DNA from: CBDCWQ01 sp965223435
Lineage (GTDB): Bacteria > Myxococcota > Kuafuiibacteriia > Kuafuiibacteriales > Kuafuiibacteriaceae
Assembly: GCA_965223435.1 (NCBI GenBank)
Contig: CBDCWQ010000009.1
Coordinates: 1 to 64,000, forward strand
DNA: 64,000 nt
Direction of reading: 5' to 3'
A model generated the notes under the pieces. The model made no database searches. It was given only the letters and a program-made list of their open reading frames with translations, and was not told the DNA's origin. This document shows, piece by piece, positions 53,708 through 64,000 of this stretch. The stretch's first letter is position 1, and each line of letters begins with the position of its first letter. A program made the position numbers and the translations under genes.

Positions 53708-55807
53708 ATGTCGCTACATCAAAGACAAACTCAAAACATCCCATCCCCGCTGCGTGCGGCATGTTCTTTGCCGGGTCTTTCTGCATGGGTGGCCTTAACG
53801 ATGGCTTGCGGCGCTCCTCCTGGCCAGGGTGAGCCGGGAGTTGAATCCAATGAGCCCTCAGAAGGTGTCAACGCCCAGTACGGGAGCGCGGACCATGAGG
53901 CGACCTCCGACGGACCGGCGCATTGGTATCGTCTAGAGAACGACGCCGTGGATTCAGCCCGCGGACTCGATGGTACGTTGCGCAATGGTGCAATATTCTC
54001 GGCCGATAGTGCGCGGGGGGACTACGTACTGGTTTTGGATGGCACGGACGACCATGTCGAAATCGCCGACAACGCCAGTCTCGACGTTGGTCTCGGCGAT
54101 TTTTCCGTCACGGTTTGGTTTCGACGACAACCCTCGCAGACCGAAAACTTGCGGATTGTGTCCAAGGGAATCGAATCGGGATACTCTATCTGGGCCAGCG
54201 ATACCAAGGTCCATGCTTCGCTGGGAAATGGCACATCACGGAAATACGTCGGCGGTATCCACGGTGGTGTGGGAGCCTGGTCCCACGTTGGCCTCTCGAT
54301 GGATCGCGATGGCGCCCTGCAGCTCTACATCAACGGCAAAGCAGCGAAGACCGTCGAGATAAGCGACTGGGCCGGCGCCAACCTGGATAGCACGCACGAG
54401 TTCGCCATCGGTCGGGACAGCGTCACAAACGGACTCAACTGGCGGGGCTCGATTGACGACGTGCGCATCTACCACAGAACCCTGGATCCGCTCGAGGTGG
54501 CTGAGATGGCGGCTGGGGCGCCGACTAGCAATTCAACCACACCCCCCGGCGACAGGATGAACGTTAAGGCACAACCAGCCGTTCGCCCGGCCGGCGCACC
54601 GAAATACTCCGATGTCAGCTTCCGCTACGGTTGGACCCGAGAAGTCTTCCCCACCGTGGAAGACGCGAAAGCGGCGCTCGAGGCCTTCCATGCAACCCGG
54701 GTGGACTGGTTCTACCCTGGAGCACCCGACTCCAGCGGCCCCACGGTAACTCCGCGAGCACAGGAGTTCATCGATTGGGTCCACGCCAACGATATGGAGG
54801 TCATCGGTGCCATGAACCCGCATACCCGCAACGAGGCGTGGAGCGTCGCCATGGGCAATTTTGGCCGCTTCATGGGTGACCCAGCGAACGCGGATTACGT
54901 GGCCGAAGCTGTGGCCTGGGGGCAAGCGCAGATCGCTGCCGGGGTCGACGCCCTCCTGGTAGACAATTTCTTCAACTATCGTAGCAGCGAGCATCAGAGA
55001 CAGTTCCGCGACAATGTCGTCCGAATCATCAAAGAGACAAAACCGGGTTTTCAGATCGCAGCCAACCACGGCCACCACATTCGCACTGATTTCGTCACCG
55101 GCTACGACTTCGATTTTCATTTCTCCGACTCCAACTTCGAGCCCGCGCCGGGCCAATGGTGGCGCGAAGCCGGAAATCACCGGCAAGTCAACTCCGCCAT
55201 CATCTCCCATCCAAACATACTCATGAGCGAGACACGGTATCGCACGCAAATCGCGTTGGCGTACGCCAACGGTGCGCACGTCACGGCCCCATGGGACCGG
55301 TTTATCGACGGCGGCGGTGACCGCGAATTCGGCGCCCCGGAGAATTACGCAGACGTCTACGCCTTTGCTCGAAGCCTCGGACAGCACGGCTTCCTCGATG
55401 GTTATGAGGACGCGGCAGTTGGTGGCTACGACTTGAGCGAGACCCGTTACGCGGTGCCACCGCTGGAAATCGTATCGGGCAATTCCAGCGTGAGCTTGTT
55501 TGCCCGAGCCCGACCGGGCGACGCTTCGGCAGCCGTTGTGGTACATGTCGTGAAATGGGCTGGCAGCGGCGACACAACGCTTCGCCTGCGCAACGGCAAT
55601 TTCTTTGGCGGTGCACCGCTGACTTTGCGACTGTGGACTCGCAAGCCGTACGACGCCGCGGAGCACGCCCGTGTTGCAACCAACGAGGATTACACATCAC
55701 TGAAGTGGGATCGAACCTCGGCCTTGACGGTCACAGGGGACGGCGAGTGGACGACCGTGGTTGTCCCCGAGCTCTATCCTTGGGGTGTGCTGGTGGTTGG
55801 GGGCTAG
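53708..55807 (+). CDS. Lipoprotein with LamG domain and glycosidase-like TIM barrel
   Basis: A signal with lipobox-like ALTMACG (Cys at about residue 34) is followed by an acidic linker. A LamG domain follows (residues 70-275: HWYRLENDAVDSARG, LGDFSVTVWFRRQPS, GAWSHVGLSMDRDGALQLYINGK, GSIDDVRIYHRTLD). Residues 300-600 look like a TIM barrel: TRVDWFYPGAPDS, EFIDWVHANDMEVIGAMNP, AAGVDALLVDNFFNYRS, GFQIAANHGHH, ITAPWDRFIDGGGD-like. Asp in LLVDNFF could be catalytic. A beta-sandwich closes the chain. It is probably a cell-surface glycoside hydrolase or related enzyme; the GH family is not identified. ATG at 53708 follows GGAG. Confidence 0.82.
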   Translation: MSLHQRQTQNIPSPLRAACSLPGLSAWVALTMACGAPPGQGEPGVESNEPSEGVNAQYGSADHEATSDGPAHWYRLENDAVDSARGLDGTLRNGAIFSADSARGDYVLVLDGTDDHVEIADNASLDVGLGDFSVTVWFRRQPSQTENLRIVSKGIESGYSIWASDTKVHASLGNGTSRKYVGGIHGGVGAWSHVGLSMDRDGALQLYINGKAAKTVEISDWAGANLDSTHEFAIGRDSVTNGLNWRGSIDDVRIYHRTLDPLEVAEMAAGAPTSNSTTPPGDRMNVKAQPAVRPAGAPKYSDVSFRYGWTREVFPTVEDAKAALEAFHATRVDWFYPGAPDSSGPTVTPRAQEFIDWVHANDMEVIGAMNPHTRNEAWSVAMGNFGRFMGDPANADYVAEAVAWGQAQIAAGVDALLVDNFFNYRSSEHQRQFRDNVVRIIKETKPGFQIAANHGHHIRTDFVTGYDFDFHFSDSNFEPAPGQWWREAGNHRQVNSAIISHPNILMSETRYRTQIALAYANGAHVTAPWDRFIDGGGDREFGAPENYADVYAFARSLGQHGFLDGYEDAAVGGYDLSETRYAVPPLEIVSGNSSVSLFARARPGDASAAVVVHVVKWAGSGDTTLRLRNGNFFGGAPLTLRLWTRKPYDAAEHARVATNEDYTSLKWDRTSALTVTGDGEWTTVVVPELYPWGVLVVGG

Positions 55808-55994
55808 GTGCTGGGCGATGCCTCGGCGCTGCGGGTAGCCAGGAAGGGTTTTAGGCGCTCAGCAGCCTCACCTCGCACGGAAAGACAAACCCTTTGGGGC
55901 TCTTCGCGTGATCCTCTAGGAGCAAGGACGATGTGTGCCGCTGAAAGAAGTTGATAGCGCCGCATTTTGTACCCGGAATACCGAGCTTCTTCGC

Positions 55995-56192
55995 TCGCTT
56001 TTTCATAGAACGAAAGACGGTTCCGGTGCAAAAACCCACAGCGCCCCGGCCCTCGGCTCCTCTGCCGATCTGTCCTCTGGCTCGCGTTGTATCGAAGCAC
56101 AGCGCGCGGCGTCTTCGATATCGCAGCTTTCCAACGCTTCGGCTTCAAGTTGCAGAGCCCTTTGTACGGGTTGCAACATCTCTGTGCCGTTC
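55995..56192 (-). pseudogene. Relic of a giant-protein N-terminal domain
   Basis: The minus strand encodes GTEMLQPVQRALQLEAEALE, then SCDIEDAARCASI, EEPRAGALWVFAPE, nearly identical to the same stretch of the intact giant protein (GTEILQPVQKALQ, EEPSAGALWVFAPE). The first 80 codons including the signal are deleted, so the leader block joins directly to GTEM. Downstream the similarity ends. Confidence 0.85.
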
Positions 56193-56540
56193 CCGGCCGC
56201 ATCCAATGAAATTTGCGCCAAGGAGTCAATCGAGTCGTGCGCAAATTAAATTGCATGTACGATTCTGACCTCTTTCGTAACGTGCGCTTAGACCTGGCGC
56301 GGGCGGCCTGTACCCCCACACGGAGGGTATACGCTAATCCCGGCTCAACCACCGAGGCGCAGCAGGCTTCGAAAGCCCTCTCGCAAATCGAGGTCCGCCA
56401 CAAAACAACGTCGGCCCAAAATCGATCGTTTGTCTTCAGGAGGAAGGATCGGCATCCGCCTTCACTCGCGGGTCTGATACGCGAGCAAGACGACGGGCAC
56501 CCCGGAAGCAATAGGGGGTTTGCTCGAATAAATGATGGCG
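56192..56540. repeat. Duplicated leader block (copy 2) with fused carbonic anhydrase 5' remnant
   Basis: The block matches 43995-44295 for about 300 bases. It continues with ACCCCGGAAGCAATAGGGGG and TTTGCTCGAATAA, which is closer to the carbonic anhydrase leader at 32680-32710 than copy 1 is. In both copies the junction between block and remnant is at TCCGCCACAAAAC. Confidence 0.85.
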
Positions 56541-56656
56541 CGGCCTCAACAATGATGCGCCGAAAAACCAGGAGAACCCAAAGCGTCAAGCGTCTTTCAT
56601 TCCTTGCTCGACAAACGAATTGACACGGACTTCGACTGATCTATTCATGCCCTATC

Positions 56657-58369
56657 TTGAGAGACGCCCGTTCTAGAGGCCTAAAGGTTTACGGCGGGCG
56701 GCCACCGCTGGGCAAGTGCGCGAGTTTCTTGTGCACACTTGGTGTAGCGGCAGTTCCTGCCTTCGCATTTGAACCGCCGATCCAAGACTACGCATACCAG
56801 TTCAGAGCGGGCTGGAACTTATCGGTGTTTCCGTTTCGCACGTCCGGCCCGGTGATCCGCACCCTAAGCGAGGCGGGCTTGCTTGCCTTCCCTTTGCCCC
56901 CTTCAGCGTCCGGCGGCCCCAGCGCCGAAGAGACCACGGCATGCCAACAAAGCCTATGTCCTCGGGAGGGATACTGGGTCTACGCGCCCACGGCGACATC
57001 CTTTTCGTTTTCGGGCGTGCCCCTGGACAAAGCGGTCGGCACGTCCACCAGCGCCGTCCAGGGGTGGCGTTTGTTCAGCGCAAGCTCGACAACCCCAAAA
57101 GCTCAGGCCGGCTTCGATCGGATCCTTCGGTGGGATGCGCTTCGCCAGCGTTACGTTGAAGTGCCTCCAGAATTTCTCCCCCGACTGCAGGAGGGCTACT
57201 GGGGCCTGAATGCCAAAGCGACCGAGCGTGTCCAGACACCTCCATCAACCCTCCTCAAGCGGCCGCGTGCTCCACCCCGACTCTCAGCCACACGCGCGGG
57301 ATTGGCCATGACGTTGCACTGGAAAAACCGCATGGTGTTCGAAGACGGCGCGACCATCCCCACTTTCGTCAGCACCGGTACAAAGGTCTATCGCAATCAC
57401 GAGCTCATCGCTGAGGTGACCGGCGCCAACACCTACGCGGACGACTTGTCCTTGGGACAGGAAAATGTGTCCTACCATCTCACCGCGTTCGTACGTGACG
57501 CCCTCGGAACCGAAAAAGAATCGGAGGCGTCCAGTCCCATTCACGTCGACGACACGGCTCCCTCTCCCCCAAGACCGTCCGGAACATTCGAAGTCCCCTC
57601 TCCTTTGACCCATGATCTTGACACCCAAGCCCTGCCCAAGACCGCAATCGCCGCGTTCGACGACCGCCTTCGCGTTCATCTGGTTTACGTTGTTCGGGGA
57701 ACCCAAGACGAGGGCGACACCCTTCAGGCCTTAAAAAGCGATAAGGCCGGAAAGCCCGGCAGCTTTGGTGACCGAATCACACTCAGACGAACCGGCCCAA
57801 ATCGCACAATCACCGACCTTGCGATCGCAGCCCGCGGGCCCCTGGTCTCTGTCGCGTGGATCGAGCGCTCCCTTCAAGCGGCCTCGGACCAAGGCCACAG
57901 CCACCTCAATGTGGTGATCAGCCAAGACGGAGGGCGGCGGTTCGAAAAACGTCAAGAGCTCAGAAGCGGTGCATCCTGGAAACGAAGCGTCAGTTTGGCG
58001 TACGACCGCTTGGACCACCATCATTTGGTGTGGAATGAGGCCAGCAAGGTCTATTATCTCAAAGATTTACAGGGCGAAGCGTCAAACGTATTCGATCAAA
58101 TCAAGCGCCGCGTTGATGATCGGGTAATGCACTACAAACGCGTCTACGCTCCCAAAGAATGCGACGCCGATCCCTGCGGTTGTCCGGTGGTAGAAAACGA
58201 GCGCTACCGGCTGGGAGACGAAGATACCGCCGCCCGCCCACGATTGTGGGCTGGCCGGGAACGTGGCCAAACGCCTCGGGCCCCGCGCTCGGCGCTCAAG
58301 ATTTCGAGGCTCTTAAACAGGTCGTGGCTGCCGAGAACGTCGTCACTGAACACAATCTTGATGTGCTGA
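56657..58369 (+). pseudogene. Giant secreted protein paralogue, fragment 1 (N-terminal half, then deletion)
   Basis: It starts at a TTG with a signal-like LGKCASFLCTLGVAAVPAFA. The first module has FRAGWNLSVFPF, EGYWVYAP and EGYWGLNAK, the counterpart of the GWNL module in the intact paralogue. A fibronectin-like part follows (RLSATRAGLAMTLHWK), then the sialidase-like repeats (TITDLAIAARGPLVSVAWIER, HHLVWNEASKVYYLKDLQGE) and a CDADPCGCPVVENERY segment. After about 58230 the frame loses meaning. The intact paralogue has some 770 further residues before the toroid, so about 2.3 kb has been lost here. Confidence 0.8.
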
Positions 58370-58800
58370 GCGTCCTGAACCACGCTCTCGACCACCAAGA
58401 TGCGCTCGGGCTCTCGAACCGCCCTGGGCTTGAGGCGTGGCGGGACGAGCTTCGGGACGGAATTTTCGGTCTCCTTTGGGATCCCCACGGGTGGCGCGAT
58501 GATCTGTTGTCCTCGCTTTCTCGGCCCAGCATCAACCCAAACCAAAAAGCCCACATCGAAAAGCTGCTCGACGACCCACAGATGGGCCGCATGATCACCG
58601 GGGGCACGCTTACAAAAGGCGGCGGGTCGCTCTTTCGGTTCAGCCCAAGCCCCCATGTGGCCATCGACAACTGCAGCTGGCTGTCCCTCTCTGTGAACCA
58701 CCAGCACCTGATCCAGTTCCCGGAGTATGAGGACAAACTGGCCTACTGTCTGCAGTACACGACGCTCCGCCCTGCTAGACGAAACAGCATACCTTTTTGA
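58262..58800 (+). pseudogene. Giant secreted protein paralogue, fragment 2 (start of toroid domain)
   Basis: Frame 1 gives AQDFEALKQVVAAENVVTEH then NLDVLSVLNHALDHQDALGL, GIFGLLWDPHGWRDDLL and SPHVAIDNCSWLSLSVNHQHL, all matching the toroid domain of the intact paralogue. It ends after EDKLAYCLQYTTL, where the next piece is in frame 2 and about 25 residues of the paralogue are absent. Confidence 0.8.
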
Positions 58801-61800
58801 ACGTGAGGGCCAAAACCACACGAAGCCACCAACCATACGGGCGTCCATGGTGGCCGCCTTGGCACTGGGGCGTCTTCTTGAAACAACGGCCCCTGAAAAA
58901 TCGTCATTCGAAGGCCTCGTCCTCAAAACGATTCACCAGTTGCTCGACACCCAAATCGCGCACACGCTCAAAAAAGACCTCGCCCAAGGTGGCGCGCTCT
59001 TTTTTCGAGACGGCGTACAAGGCGATGCGAACTCACCAATCGCCCATGCCGTCGACAACATCTACGCCTATTTTGCCCTCGAACAGGCGGCCCTGGTCTT
59101 CGGTGCAGCCGAGGATTCGGGCCTCGCGAAGCGCTTTTTAACCCTTAAGGATGCGCTCAAGACGGGACTCACAGAACACCTTTGGCATGCGGAAGAAAAC
59201 CGCCCCCGCGCTTTTTTCCCAGCGGTGGCCGACGCGTGGGGTGATGAATCGCCGAGCCACGTGGCCAGCTGGTACGCGCTATTTGCCACCGCCATTCGGG
59301 ATCCTTATCAGGCAGAGCAGGCCCTCCAATTCGCGGCCTTGCACCTCGATTTGGGCGCGGCCATACACATGCATTCGAACTCGCCTTTGCCAGTCCTCGA
59401 CGACCTGGAATCGACCGCTGTTCTTGCCCTGGCTCGGCGAAGCGCTGCCGCCTTCGACCCCCGCCTCGACGACCTGGCACGCCTGGATATCGCCCGCCTC
59501 GACAAAGACAAACCGACAGCACCCCTCGTCTTGTTCAAAGCCGCCATCGCCCATCGCCCCGGGGGCATGTTCGGTGCCTTCGGCGACCTCGACCGCGACC
59601 AGCCGCCGAAAGCACCGCCACTGACCGACATCGACGGAGGTAGGTTTCAGCACTTTTTGGATCAAAGCTATGCCGAAACCCTTGGCACCCTGCTGGCTTC
59701 TGAGCCCGAAGCCCATGTGTTTGACCACCAATTCACCCGCATGGTGTACCTCAGAAGTCTCCGCGAGCACGTGACTCGCGGCCTACACCCCGAAACTTGG
59801 TTTTTCACGCAACCACCCACTTTGTTTCAAGACGAATCGCGCCAAACCGCCAAACGTTTGCTTGCCGCCTGCCAGGAAGCGCCCCGTATCCGCCAAGCGC
59901 TACGCGTGTACACTGGCCTCGATTGCCCCCACCTCGCCCAAGCATTCCGCAGAGCGCTGCGCGCAAGAGGGATAGACCCCGAAACTCTGGACGGCATGGT
60001 GGCGCTTTTTGTGGGACACCATGGGCCCGATGCGCGGATCCTCCTGAAGGCCCTCCATAAAGAAATACAAAGCTACGCCACGCCTCAAGTCCAAAACCCT
60101 GCGCTTCACTTAGGAAGGCAAGACCCTTTTGTGCAAGAGCCCGCGCTGAGCACCTGGAACGTTCTTCGAAAAATGCCTGTGACTGCGTTCAACACGCCAG
60201 CCACCACCAGAGACCTCCGAGATTCGATCCGCATGCGGCTGCAACAAGCGGTGAAAAAGGCCCTCAGCGGACAGCAAGGGAGATTCTATGCCCTGGATGA
60301 CCTCGATCTCATTTCCGTTTTTCACCCCGAGTCGTCCCATTACTGGAGCCGAGCGGCTTTGGAGTTCCGTACCCTCCAGGACTCAGCTTTGTCGGTGCAG
60401 TATTGGCTGCGAGGAGGCCCCAGTCGGGCGCCTTCGACCCCACCCACGCCAGAACTCAAAGAAAACCGTCGTGCGCTGAGGCAACTGATCAACCGCGTCG
60501 GCGACGGCGACCTTGTGACCCTAAGCACCCAAACGGGCATGCCCGCTGATGTCCTCCACGCCATGCTGAAAACAGGCGTCATTTCCCGGGCCAGTCTTGA
60601 GGCCCTCCTCCTTCCCTACCCGCTGGACTCGGTCACCAGCGATGCGCTTCGAAGCGCGTTTTGGTTGTCGGCCGAAAACAGTGCGTACTCCGAAGAGGAC
60701 CCGCCGCTTCTCGTGCCGCGCTTTGGCACGTTCTCCTATCTTGGGGGACTGGCGTGGGGCACAGGTCTTCTTCAAGCCCTTCGGGAAGTCGGCAGATACT
60801 TTCCGACGCTGGTCCCCACCCTGATGCCTGAGCCATCAGAACAAAATGTCGAAGACACGGTGTCAAGCCTCGCACCCCCAAGCGATATCGACCCCTGCGG
60901 GGTGGGCAAGGCCGGTTTCACGGATCCGGATTTGGGGTGGACCGCCCTTTGTGTTCGAGCCGCAGACAAGCACGGGCCGGATCTGTCGTGGTCTTCAGCC
61001 ATCCCCACGTTAGACTCCGTTCAAGAGGCCCTCGACAAACTGTGGTGGTACAGTCCTTTCTCGCCGGCGCTTATCCTCAAAGAGGACGCTCTCGAAAGGG
61101 GCACCGTGCATCCACACCTCAGGCCAGGGCTCCTGGGCGACCACATCGTCGACATGGTCGTACTTCCTGACGACGAACTCGGTGCGTCCCGCACCGGCGG
61201 GCATCCCCCCCTCCCCGTTCCGGATCTCGCCAACATGATGGTCTTTGAATCGAGCGAGATGCGTGCTGCTGCCGAACATAACGCGCTTGGCGGTTACCTT
61301 TGCAGCCACGACGAGCGCCTTTTTGACCTCGAAAACTGGGATGCGAGCAAATTCATCGACCATTGGCTCAAACAAGATCGCGACTTGTTTTACCTCAAAT
61401 GGGGGCAGGCCGGAGCAGACAAAACGGCCATTGGGCTCTACCGAGATTTTGCTCCGGTGCTCTCCGCCAGAAAGTGGAAACATCCCCCAAAGTCATTCAT
61501 CCGCCCCCCCAAGCCACTCAGCTTGTTCCCCTACCGATTGCGCCCCCTTCCGGGCGTCCGCCTCTACTGTGTGTCTCTGGCAGATCTGAAACGCGAAAAG
61601 AAAGCACTCCACCGAGGCATGCTGCGAACGCTCTTCACCATTGAGCCTACGCTCATCGACGACCCCATTGTTCGTGCACAGGTCAAAGAGACCGGCCGAC
61701 TCTTCAAAGGCAAGAAACTTTTTCTAACCCTCCGTCTGCCTTACAGCTTGGTTCGAAACCCTCACGATTCTCTCGGCCAGGCTTATGTCACGGTCTTCAA

Positions 61801-63352
61801 AATGCGTAAGTCGCAGCTTGGTATTCGTGAACCCAGGGACCGCATCTCCCAAGTGGTGGCGATCAAGGACGGTTCGGTGTTCGAAATCGATTTTGTCAAG
61901 GAGCCCAGTCGGCTCGGCAAGAAGGCGAAAGCTTTTTGGGAAGACCGAGAACCGGGTGAAGACTTCTTCGTCGCCGTGGCCTTTGATATTGCCACCACCG
62001 ATTCCCTTCCCGATGCCTACGCCGGCTCCTTGGCGGGTCCCCCCGTCCAGTTGCGCTTAGACCACGGTCTTACGCCCAATAAGGACCCGCGCGCCTTTGG
62101 CAAAACCGCGCTGGCCCTGGTTACGCCTGCCGATCTCCTCGAAAAGAGCCGCAGCCTATCCCCCACGCTCGCCACATACGAACCAAAAGCAAATGACGCC
62201 GACCTCCATGAACCCGAAGTCGGATCCGAAGCGTGGGAGACCGCAATCCACGAGCTCAGGGCCTACAGCAACGACCTGTTTGCGCTCACCCGAGCGCTAC
62301 GCGACCAGTACCAGGCCAGCTGGTGGGACATTTCGAGGGTCCTGAGCTCCGAAATTCGTGAAAGCACAAACCTTGATGTCGAAACACTGTTGATGGTTCG
62401 GGAGCTCAACGACATCGAAGACGAAATCGATTGGCTGGGCCACAACACAGTGCCAGAGAGTCCATCATGGCTGCGCAAACAAGCCGAGGGCCTTTCTCCC
62501 CTCCGGGAACACCTCGCCGCGAGGACGACGACCATTGCCACCCTCTGGGAGCGAGCCGCCTTTCTTGATGAGGCCCTCCAGAGACGGCTGGAGTACACCT
62601 CCCTAAAGGGCCTCGAAACAGCCTATTGGTTGCCCGAGCTTGAGGAGCATGAGAGCCTCTCCGAAGACGATCAAAACCCCGATTTGGGCCCCAATGCCCC
62701 TCCAGAGCTCGTTGAACTTCGGGCGTCGGAAGAATTCCTTCGATTTGGCAAAGCCGTCTATCTTGTGGCAACCGCCGAAGACCCCGATAAAGATCCATTG
62801 TTCTATGAGTGGACAACCGGTTGCACGGCAGGTGACCTAAGCCTCGCCGACCAAGCACGGGCCGTATTTCGCCCCGTCAACAGCGAGCCATGCACCTTCA
62901 AGGTCACGGTTCGCGACAGCCGCGGAGCCCAAGTGCAAGACACCCTGACCATCTCAGTCCCGCGTTGCGCCCTTCCCGCGAACAGCCTTATCAAAGGTCG
63001 GAAACCTGGAAAGGCCTTGAAAACCTGCCGTGGTGGATGGAGCAGGTCTTTTTCGAAGAAGGTGTCGACTACCACATGTATCAAATCCCACGAGGTGGCC
63101 CCTGCCCGGACGGGGAGCTCCTGGTTCCGGTCACAACCGAGAACTACGAGGCCCTCGACCTGGCCCTTGAAGACTTCGACTCACCCTACCTCTACCGAGG
63201 CCGATGGAGCCACTTCAAGCTTCCGGCGTCGCGCGAAATCGCGAGGCTTCCTGGAGGCTTCATCAAGTTTGCGGCCTACGCCGCAAAACCCTGGCTCACC
63301 GAACTCGCCCAAGGCCTCTTCTACATTTGGGCGGGCGATGGCCAAGATCTAA
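58775..63352 (+). pseudogene. Giant secreted protein paralogue, fragment 3 (toroid remainder and C-terminal domains)
   Basis: Frame 2 is open for about 1500 codons: toroid remainder (DETAYLFEREGQNHTKPPTI, HAVDNIYAYFALEQAALVFG), then long stretches without recognised family. A coiled-helical part (RALRDQYQASWWDISRVLSS) follows, and a PKD/Ig-like strand set (VYLVATAEDPDKDPLFYEW, TFKVTVRDSRGAQVQDTLTI). The frame should be left near 62970-62990. The coding quality over this length is high, so decay is recent or the shifts are sequence errors. A gene caller would report this as a separate 1541-residue protein. Confidence 0.8.
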
Positions 63353-64000
63353 GGACGCTCGCGTTCGAGCGCGGCGAAGCCTGGGGCCGTGCCTTGGCGC
63401 TTCGCGAAAAACAGGGAGAATCCTTGATACACGCCCTGACAACCCTGTCACCGGGTGCGTCGACCCATGCGCCCACCCCGGACGACGACCCCGCTGTTTT
63501 CCACACGGTTTTCAAACAACTCGAAACCCGGCGCGGACACACGGAGGACGCCGTACAAGCCATGGAAACCGCGATGTACGATGAGGGCCGAGGCGTAGTG
63601 GGGCGCGTTGAGACCATCGATTTTGCGCGCTACTTCATCGACGCCTCCATCGATATCCTAGGGGCATACAGTCAGAATCGGCTCCAAGACACCATCGAGA
63701 TGTACGAACAATTGCTGTTCCACGGCGTGCAGCCCGAGTTTCCAGAACTTGAAGAAATGAGGCAGTTCCACCCAGAGCCGTTTGTAGAGATGTACTTCGA
63801 AAAAGTTGAAGAGGGCTTCCAGGCGGGCATCGAGTCGGTGTACCCAAGCATCAAGGCTTACCAAGCGTCGCAAACGCAGTTTCGGTACGTACACATTCTC
63901 CCGAGCGAAAGCGAGGGCCCCTTTCACATCGATGCCACCCAAGAAGACGCTGGCATCGTCTTTCGCGTCGTAAACCTAGGCCGCGGCATGGCCACAGCGT
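62971..64000 (+). pseudogene. Giant secreted protein paralogue, fragment 4 (runs off the window)
   Basis: Frame 1 continues the protein as PYQRSETWKGLENLPWWMEQ, YLYRGRWSHFKLPASREIAR, GLFYIWAGDGQDLRTLAFER and later FARYFIDASIDILGAYSQNR, FQAGIESVYPSIKAYQASQ, without a stop up to the end of the window. It has no start of its own, so it depends on the upstream fragments. The remainder of the gene lies beyond 64000. Confidence 0.75.

Larger units (their letters stand above)
55808..56656. other. Relic region upstream of the decayed giant gene
   Basis: No intact gene. From left to right it holds about 190 bases of unassigned sequence, a giant-protein fragment on the minus strand (55995-56192), the leader block (56192-56395) and a carbonic anhydrase 5' remnant (56396-56540). 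Confidence 0.6.

Overview
The window looks like a chromosomal segment of a GC-rich deltaproteobacterial-grade organism, most likely Myxococcota or a Bradymonadales relative. This is an inference from content: a metalloprotease with a MYXO-CTERM-like tail, lipoproteins with Asn-rich linkers and LDL-receptor class A repeats, an SpvB/TcdB/Rhs giant, and many secreted LamG or beta-helix proteins. No rRNA or marker phylogeny is present to confirm it.

Positions 1-14 kb hold the 3' end of a secreted protein gene, a very large SpvB/FG-GAP/Rhs toxin-like gene broken by two single-base shifts and ending in a lipase-like domain, a GGDEF/EAL protein, a matrixin-type protease with a secreted neighbour, and a run of small conserved genes (CPBP protease, Zn-binding protein, DUF4202, cytochrome P460). 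Positions 14.2-15.6 kb are an IS5-type element that carries, between its left end and the transposase, a four-helix-bundle gene framed by mirrored hexanucleotide arrays. It sits exactly on the stop codon of purU.

Positions 15.6-34.3 kb are mostly chromosomal core: purU, a giant LDLa-repeat lipoprotein, a nitrite/sulfite reductase with a coupled partner, a TPR protein, tRNA-Gln and tRNA-Glu, clpX, a PPDK regulatory protein, an outer-membrane barrel, an ALKBH4-like dioxygenase translationally overlapping a gamma-carbonic anhydrase, and a DUF234 ATPase. A 169-bp MITE related to the IS5 element, and a second palindromic element with a related core, lie after the barrel gene. The MITE again sits on a CTAG containing the stop codon.

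Positions 34.5-64 kb are accessory. A 3123-residue secreted protein gene (minus strand) faces a decayed paralogue (plus strand, running off the window). Between them lie N-terminal relics of further paralogues, duplicated leader blocks fused to the 5' end of the carbonic anhydrase gene, an IS21 operon (istA/istB), a shattered IS66 transposase, a truncated IS21 end, a DUF234 ATPase relic, and two LamG lipoprotein genes (one with a beta-helix, one with a glycosidase-like barrel). The picture is of a locus where giant surface-protein genes are copied, recombined and destroyed with help from insertion sequences. All functional statements are from reading the sequence; no database search was run.
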